Shown here in pieces: positions 58,912-64,000 of a stretch of 64,000 bases of DNA. Each line of letters opens with the position of its first letter. Position 1 is the stretch's first letter. The notes under the pieces are model-generated. The model searched no databases. It saw only the letters and a program-made list of their open reading frames with translations, and had not been told where the DNA came from. The DNA is from Staphylococcus borealis (GTDB taxonomy: Bacteria; Bacillota; Bacilli; Staphylococcales; Staphylococcaceae), in contig NZ_CUEE01000012.1 of the NCBI RefSeq assembly GCF_001224225.1, positions 1-64,000 of the forward strand, written 5' to 3'. The translations under genes were made by a program, and so were the position numbers.

Positions 58912-59221
58912 CTAAATTCATGTATAATCCAAATGTATTTCATATTAACTATTAAAGACAAAATTTTTAATATCAGTTGTTCAAATATTTAATTATTTGA
59001 TTTCAAAGTACTTAATACATATGCATTATGAAAGAAGATAAGTACGAAAATGATTGAAAGGTCTTTAGTTGTTGACTTTAGGTAATACCTAAAGTCTTTT
59101 TTAAATAGAGAGTTTATTATTTAATATTATGTCATTAGCATTAGTAAATTTTATTAATATATATTAAATACATATAAATAAGTCATAAGCGATCCATTTA
59201 TTGAGATAAGGAGGCAGATTC
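58912..59221. other. gap between mazF and rsbU
   Basis: An AT-rich stretch of 310 bases with one strong terminator (59074-59102) and the rsbU ribosome site. No ORF, repeat or clear promoter with good spacing is seen. A promoter for rsbU must lie after the terminator unless read-through supplies it. Confidence 0.6.
59074..59102 (+). terminator. intrinsic terminator between mazF and rsbU
   Basis: GACTTTAGGT (59074-59083) pairs with ACCTAAAGTC (59087-59096) around a 3-base loop, then TTTTTTA. Confidence 0.88.
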
Positions 59222-60223
59222 GTGGAAGAATTTAAAAAGCATTATAAGCAACTTATAGATGAAAGTTTAGTTACGAAAAATAAACAACAATTTCTAATAA
59301 AATGTAATGACTTTACAGATGAAGTCATAAAAAAAGATATTCTACCTGAAGATATTGTGAATATACACAAATCATATGTAACCTCCTTGAATTTAGAAAA
59401 AGAACAAATTTTGAATACATTAGATGTTTTGCAAGAAGTAGTCAAAGGATTTGGCTATAGCTATCGAGACTACCAAAAGTTAGTTGATAAAATGCAATTC
59501 CACGATAAAGAAATTGACTTAGCTTCAAGGCTTCAACAAACCATGTTGAAAACGGATATTCCTCAATTTGATAGTATTCAAATCGGTGTGATTTCTGTCG
59601 CTGCACAGAAAGTAAGTGGCGATTATTTTAATTTAATTGACCATCGAGATGGAACGATGAGTTTTGCGGTTGCCGATGTCATAGGTAAAGGTATCCCTGC
59701 TGCACTAGCAATGAGTATGATTAAGTTCGGAATGGACTCTTATGGCCACTCTCAATTGCCAAGTGATGGTTTAAAGCGTCTCAATCGAGTTGTTGAAAAA
59801 AACGTAAATCAAAATATGTTTGTAACTATGTTTTATGGACTCTATGAAGAAATGAACCATTTATTATATTGTAGTTCTGCTGGACACGAGCCGGGATACA
59901 TATATCGAGCGGAAACTGAAACGTTCGAAGAAATTGACGTTAGAGGTAGAGTACTAGGTGTAAGTCAGCACACTAGATATAATCAACAAGAAATCCCAAT
60001 CTACTTAGATGATTTAGTTATAATATTTACAGATGGTGTGACAGAAGCAAGATATACTGATGGTGAATTTATCGCTAAAAAGACATTGTTAAACCTTATT
60101 CGAAAATATAAGCATATGCATCCACAAGATATCGTACAAATACTTTATGAAGCTATATTAAAAATTCAAAATCCTAACAAACGTGACGATATGACTATAT
60201 TGATTATAAAACGTGTAAATTAA
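59222..60223 (+). CDS. rsbU: sigma-B activating phosphatase RsbU
   Basis: PP2C/SpoIIE-type phosphatase that dephosphorylates RsbV, freeing SigB. The 333-residue protein has an N-terminal four-helix domain (1-85), a linker, and the phosphatase domain (about 110-333; SGDYFNLI, VADVIGKGIPAALAM, SSAGHEPGYIY, IFTDGVTEAR, DDMTILIIK). The start is GTG 59222 with AAGGAGG 7 bases away. Staphylococci lack RsbT, so activation of RsbU differs from Bacillus. Confidence 0.96.
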   Translation: MEEFKKHYKQLIDESLVTKNKQQFLIKCNDFTDEVIKKDILPEDIVNIHKSYVTSLNLEKEQILNTLDVLQEVVKGFGYSYRDYQKLVDKMQFHDKEIDLASRLQQTMLKTDIPQFDSIQIGVISVAAQKVSGDYFNLIDHRDGTMSFAVADVIGKGIPAALAMSMIKFGMDSYGHSQLPSDGLKRLNRVVEKNVNQNMFVTMFYGLYEEMNHLLYCSSAGHEPGYIYRAETETFEEIDVRGRVLGVSQHTRYNQQEIPIYLDDLVIIFTDGVTEARYTDGEFIAKKTLLNLIRKYKHMHPQDIVQILYEAILKIQNPNKRDDMTILIIKRVN

Positions 60224-60257
60224 ATATTAAATTTATTGATTATATAAATCTAACTAT

Positions 60258-60263
60258 GGGTAT
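60258..60263 (+). promoter_or_regulatory. candidate sigma-B -10 (GGGTAT) before rsbV
   Basis: A perfect GGGTAT lies 60 bases before rsbV, where the autoregulatory SigB promoter lies in S. aureus. The -35 match to GTTTAA is poor at 12-15 bases upstream. Confidence 0.5.
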
Positions 60264-60322
60264 ACTTACTAGAGTATACATAATTGGTAGTAACAAAAGA
60301 CTAAAATGGGAGTGTAAGAACT

Positions 60323-60649
60323 ATGAACCTTAACATTGAAACGGTAACACATGATGACTATTATGAAGTCATTGTTGCTGGTGAATTAGATGTATATACT
60401 GTACCTGAATTGGAAGAAGTATTAATGCCAATGAGACAAGAAGGTACACATGATATTCACGTTAATGTAACAAACGTTAGTTATATGGATTCTACAGGAT
60501 TAGGATTATTTGTAGGAACATTAAAAGCATTGAACCAAAATGATAAAGAGTTATATATCTTAGGCGTATCAGATAGAATCGGAAGATTATTTGATATTAC
60601 TGGTCTTAAAGACTTAATGCATGTCAATGAAGGAACGGAGGTAGAATAA
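60323..60649 (+). CDS. rsbV: anti-anti-sigma factor RsbV
   Basis: 108-residue STAS-domain protein; when dephosphorylated it binds RsbW and releases SigB. The phosphorylation site is Ser57 in [16 protein letters not shown] serves as ribosome site. It is separated by one base from the rsbW TTG start. Confidence 0.97.
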   Translation: MNLNIETVTHDDYYEVIVAGELDVYTVPELEEVLMPMRQEGTHDIHVNVTNVSYMDSTGLGLFVGTLKALNQNDKELYILGVSDRIGRLFDITGLKDLMHVNEGTEVE

Positions 60650-60650
60650 C

Positions 60651-61130
60651 TTGCCAATTAAAAATGATTATATCGAGATGAAATTGCCTGCCTCTGCCGA
60701 ATATGTAAGTCTAATTCGCTTAACGTTATCAGGCGTATTTTCAAGAGCAGGCGCATCTTATGACGATATCGAAGATTCTAAAATTGCAGTAAGTGAAGCC
60801 GTTACTAACGCAGTTAAACATGCTTATAAAAATAAAGATACAAATGGTATGATTAATTTATGTTTCGAGTTATTTGATGATAAAATAAAAATTATTATCT
60901 CAGATCAAGGCGAAAGTTTTGATTATGAGATAACTAAATCACAATTAGGACCTTACGATGAGAATGAAAATATCGATTTCTTACGTGAAGGCGGACTTGG
61001 TTTATTCTTAATTGAATCCTTAATGGATGAAGTGAAAGTCTTTAAAGAATCTGGTGTAACAATCAGTATGATTAAGTATATAAAAAAAGAGCAGGTGCCA
61101 AATAATGACGAAAGAGTCGAAATCAGTTAA
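60651..61130 (+). CDS. rsbW: anti-sigma-B factor and serine kinase RsbW
   Basis: A 159-residue GHKL-fold kinase that sequesters SigB and phosphorylates RsbV. Motifs: [13 protein letters not shown] (N box), ISDQGESFD (G1) and EGGLGLFLI (G2). The start is TTG 60651 with GGAGGT 8 bases upstream. It overlaps sigB by 26 bases. Confidence 0.97.
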   Translation: MPIKNDYIEMKLPASAEYVSLIRLTLSGVFSRAGASYDDIEDSKIAVSEAVTNAVKHAYKNKDTNGMINLCFELFDDKIKIIISDQGESFDYEITKSQLGPYDENENIDFLREGGLGLFLIESLMDEVKVFKESGVTISMIKYIKKEQVPNNDERVEIS

Positions 61131-61875
61131 TGATGTATCACCTGAACAAATTAACCAATGGATTAAAGAACATCAAGATAACGCTAATACAGAAGCTCAA
61201 GATAGATTATTCAATCATTACCGTAAACTAATTGAATCGTTGGCTTATAAGTATTCAAAAGGACAATCACATCACGAAGATTTAGTTCAAGTTGGTATGG
61301 TTGGTTTAATAGGTGCTATTAACAGATTTGACCTGTCTTTTGATCGCAAATTTGAAGCATTCTTAGTACCGACCGTTATTGGTGAGATTAAGAGATATTT
61401 AAGAGATAAAACTTGGAGTGTTCATGTTCCAAGAAGAATAAAAGAAATCGGCCCACGTATAAAAAAAGTAAGTGATGAATTAACGAATGAATTAGAACGT
61501 TCCCCATCAATCGCAGAAATTGCTGATCGTTTGGAAGTTTCTGAAGAAGAAGTACTTGAAGCTATGGAAATGGGACAAAGTTATAATGCACTTAGCGTGG
61601 ATCACTCGATTGAAGCAGATAAAGATGGTTCAACAGTGACTTTATTAGATATAATGGGTCAAAGAGATGACAATTATGACTTAACAGAAAAACGTATGAT
61701 TCTGGAACGTATTTTGCCTATTCTTTCAGATAGAGAAAGAGAAATCATTCAATGTACATTTATTGAAGGGCTAAGCCAGAAAGAAACTGGTGAACGCATT
61801 GGTTTAAGTCAAATGCATGTGTCTCGATTGCAAAGAACTGCAATCAAGAAATTACAGCAAGCTGCTAAACAGTAA
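61105..61875 (+). CDS. sigB: general stress sigma factor SigB
   Basis: 256-residue sigma-70 group 3 factor directing the general stress regulon. Regions 2 ([20 protein letters not shown]), 3 ([36 protein letters not shown]) and 4 ([36 protein letters not shown]) are all intact. It ends at a terminator before tex. Confidence 0.98.
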   Translation: MTKESKSVNDVSPEQINQWIKEHQDNANTEAQDRLFNHYRKLIESLAYKYSKGQSHHEDLVQVGMVGLIGAINRFDLSFDRKFEAFLVPTVIGEIKRYLRDKTWSVHVPRRIKEIGPRIKKVSDELTNELERSPSIAEIADRLEVSEEEVLEAMEMGQSYNALSVDHSIEADKDGSTVTLLDIMGQRDDNYDLTEKRMILERILPILSDREREIIQCTFIEGLSQKETGERIGLSQMHVSRLQRTAIKKLQQAAKQ

Positions 61876-61886
61876 AATAGTAATAG

Positions 61887-61919
61887 AAACTGAGGTATCG
61901 TCATGCCTCAGTTTTTTTA
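61887..61919 (+). terminator. intrinsic terminator of the sigB operon
   Basis: AAACTGAGG pairs with CCTCAGTTT (61906-61914) followed by a T run. Confidence 0.9.
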
Positions 61920-62022
61920 TATTGATATGAATAAATAAAAATAGGTACATAGTTGACTTAATAAATTAACATGAAAAATATGATAAAATTGAATAGAAAA
62001 TAAGAAAAAGTGTGGTCATAAA

Positions 62023-64000
62023 ATGAATAAGAATTTAATTGATGAAATAACAACAAAATATCAATTTTCTGAAAAACAAGTAAAATCAGTATTAAGTTTA
62101 TTAGAAGACAACAATACGGTTCCCTTTATTGCAAGATATCGTAAAGAAGCAACTGGAGGATTGGATGAAGTTCAAATCAAACAGATTTCAGATGAATACC
62201 AATACGTTGCAAATTTACAAAAAAGAAAAGAAGAAGTTATACATAATATTGAACAACAAGGCTTATTAACAAATGAATTGAGAGAAGATATACTTAAACA
62301 AACTAAATTGCAACGTGTCGAAGATCTATATAGACCTTTTAAACAAAAGAAGAAGACAAGAGCGACAGAAGCTAAAAGAAAAGGTTTAGAAAGCTTAGCT
62401 AAATGGATCTATGATGGACAGCAAGGTGACTTAAAACAAAAGGCAGAAAGTTTCATTACTGATGAGGTAACAAATATTGATGAGGCGATTCAAGGTGCAT
62501 TAGATATCATTGCTGAACATGTTTCAGATAATCCTAAATATCGTAGTCGCATACTAAAAGAGCTTTATAGACAAGGAAGTATTGTGACAACTAAGAAGAA
62601 GAAAGCAGAAGATGAAAAAGAAATATTTGCAATGTATTATGACTATGTAGAACCTATTAGGCATGTAGCAAATCATAGAGTACTTGCTATGAATCGTGGT
62701 GAAAAAGAAAAAATTCTATCAATCAAAATAGAATTTGATACAAAACAAGTAGCTAGTACAATTGAGAAAAGTGAAATAAAACTTCAAAATCCCCATAGAG
62801 ATTATATTAAGCTAGCTATTGAGGATAGTTTAAAACGATTAATTATGCCTTCAATCGAAAGAGAAATCCGAGCAGATTTAACTAGTAAAGCTGAACAACA
62901 TGCCATTGAAGTCTTTAGTGAAAACTTAAAACATTTGCTATTACAACCACCTATGAAGGGTAAGCAAATTTTAGGTGTTGACCCAGCATTTAGAACAGGT
63001 TGCAAGTTGGCAGTAATTAATCCATTTGGCACTTTTATTGATAAGAGTGTGATTTATCCACACCCACCTAAATCTAAGATAGAAGCATCAGAAAAAGAAA
63101 TAGTCAGAATGATTAAAGAAAATCATGTAGAACTCATTGCTATTGGTAATGGTACAGCGAGTCGTGAAACTGAACAATTTGTTGCAAATGTTATTAAAAA
63201 GTATAACTTAGACATTAAATTTATTATTGTCAATGAAGCGGGTGCTTCTGTTTATTCAGCATCTGAAATTGCTAGATCAGAGTTTCCTGATTTTCAAGTT
63301 GAAGAACGTAGTGCAGTATCCATCGGTAGACGTGTTCAAGACCCTTTAAGTGAATTAGTTAAAATAGATCCTAAATCAATTGGAGTTGGACAATATCAAC
63401 ACGATGTAAACCAAAAAGAACTTGAAAGCGCACTAACATTTGTAGTTGAAACTGCTGTTAACCAAGTGGGCGTTGATGTAAATACAGCTTCTAAATCATT
63501 ATTACAATATGTATCTGGATTATCCGGTGCGATTGCTCAAAACATCATTGATTACCGTGAAGAGAATGGAGCCATTAAGCACAATAAAGAAATTAGTAAA
63601 GTGAAACGTTTAGGTGCAAAAACATTTGAACAAAGTATCGGATTCTTGCGTATTGTTGATGGTACTGAACCATTAGATAATACTTCTATTCACCCTGAAA
63701 GTTATGACGTAACGTATAAATTATTGGGTATTTTAGATTTAAATATTAAAGATTTAGGTACTGATAAACTTAAAACAGAGCTATCAAAAGTAAATGTGGA
63801 TCAAGTAGCTAATCAATTAAATGTCGGAGTACCTACACTTGAAGATATAATTAAATCATTAATGGCACCTAATCGAGATCCTCGAGATGAATTCGAAACG
63901 CCAATCTTGAAGTCAGATGTATTATCTATTGAAGATTTAAAAGTAGGTATGAAATTAAGTGGCACCGTAAGAAATGTAGTTGATTTCGGAGCATTCGTTG
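62023..64000 (+). CDS. tex: Tex-family RNA-binding protein, 3' end beyond window
   Basis: The open frame runs from ATG 62023 off the window end, giving 659 complete codons of a protein usually about 715 long. Order: N-terminal helical region (VPFIARYRKEATGGLDEVQ), the YqgF/RNase H-like domain (ILGVDPAFRTGCKLAVI, GNGTASRETEQF), helix-hairpin-helix repeats (QYVSGLSGAIAQNIIDYR; VKRLGAKTFEQSIGFLRI), and the start of the C-terminal S1 domain (LSGTVRNVVDFGAFV) at the edge. It follows sigB as in S. aureus. Role: transcription and RNA-related, not precisely known. Confidence 0.93.
   Translation, partial: MNKNLIDEITTKYQFSEKQVKSVLSLLEDNNTVPFIARYRKEATGGLDEVQIKQISDEYQYVANLQKRKEEVIHNIEQQGLLTNELREDILKQTKLQRVEDLYRPFKQKKKTRATEAKRKGLESLAKWIYDGQQGDLKQKAESFITDEVTNIDEAIQGALDIIAEHVSDNPKYRSRILKELYRQGSIVTTKKKKAEDEKEIFAMYYDYVEPIRHVANHRVLAMNRGEKEKILSIKIEFDTKQVASTIEKSEIKLQNPHRDYIKLAIEDSLKRLIMPSIEREIRADLTSKAEQHAIEVFSENLKHLLLQPPMKGKQILGVDPAFRTGCKLAVINPFGTFIDKSVIYPHPPKSKIEASEKEIVRMIKENHVELIAIGNGTASRETEQFVANVIKKYNLDIKFIIVNEAGASVYSASEIARSEFPDFQVEERSAVSIGRRVQDPLSELVKIDPKSIGVGQYQHDVNQKELESALTFVVETAVNQVGVDVNTASKSLLQYVSGLSGAIAQNIIDYREENGAIKHNKEISKVKRLGAKTFEQSIGFLRIVDGTEPLDNTSIHPESYDVTYKLLGILDLNIKDLGTDKLKTELSKVNVDQVANQLNVGVPTLEDIIKSLMAPNRDPRDEFETPILKSDVLSIEDLKVGMKLSGTVRNVVDFGAFV

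Overview
The window is a low-GC Staphylococcus chromosome segment made almost entirely of core genes. Evidence: the order rpoE-pyrG-ywjG-fbaA-murZ-rho-rpmE2-tdk-prfA-prmC-tsaC-ptpB-glyA-upp-mnaA-atp operon-murA-fabZ; the block rodA/ddl-murF-cshA-bPH-acpS-alr-mazEF-rsbUVW-sigB; a CoaW-type pantothenate kinase; and a SceD transglycosylase. It is close to S. aureus but does not look like S. aureus itself. From memory, deoB in S. aureus is not in this deo cluster and kdp genes lie between cshA and the bPH genes. Many proteins (for example SceD and the MurZ C-terminal part) also differ noticeably from the S. aureus versions I remember. I cannot name the species; S. simiae or another member of the aureus/epidermidis side of the genus is possible.

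Layout. 1-4639: nucleoside catabolism (deoD divergent from deoC-pdp-deoB) and a DoxX-like membrane protein. 4890-8004: luxS, then a translationally coupled M20 amidohydrolase and ATP-grasp ligase pair. 8254-13601: a DUF2750 protein, coaW, a double GNAT protein, rpoE, and pyrG with a CTP-sensing leader. 13676-20985: ywjG, fbaA, murZ, a QsrR/YodB-like redox regulator beside an aldehyde dehydrogenase, rho and rpmE2. 21137-29055: tdk-prfA-prmC, tsaC-ptpB-ywlG-glyA-upp, and an mnaA gene broken by one in-frame stop. 29211-35997: atpIBEFHAGDC. 36126-43809: DUF1146, murA, fabZ, ywpF, a second ssb, sceD, and tenA-thiD-thiM-thiE under a TPP riboswitch. 43898-54000: yidC, an HD hydrolase, cls, csoR with a small partner, a 45-residue ORF, rodA, ddl, murF, cshA. 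54167-64000: three bPH-domain membrane proteins, acpS, alr, mazEF, rsbU-rsbV-rsbW-sigB and the 5' part of tex.

How the genes work together. Several pathways for the cell envelope meet here: murZ and murA (first committed step), alr and ddl (D-Ala-D-Ala), murF, rodA, sceD and mnaA (wall teichoic acid precursor). Regulation visible in the DNA includes the pyrG reiterative-transcription attenuator, the TPP riboswitch, a WalR-type box before sceD, a GGGTAT sigma-B type -10 before rsbV, and a possible QsrR operator over the qsrR promoter. At least five copies or fragments of an intergenic hairpin-rich repeat lie between operons. I found no tRNA, rRNA, CRISPR, prophage or insertion sequence, and no clear new multi-gene system; the least explained coding unit is the M20/ATP-grasp pair.
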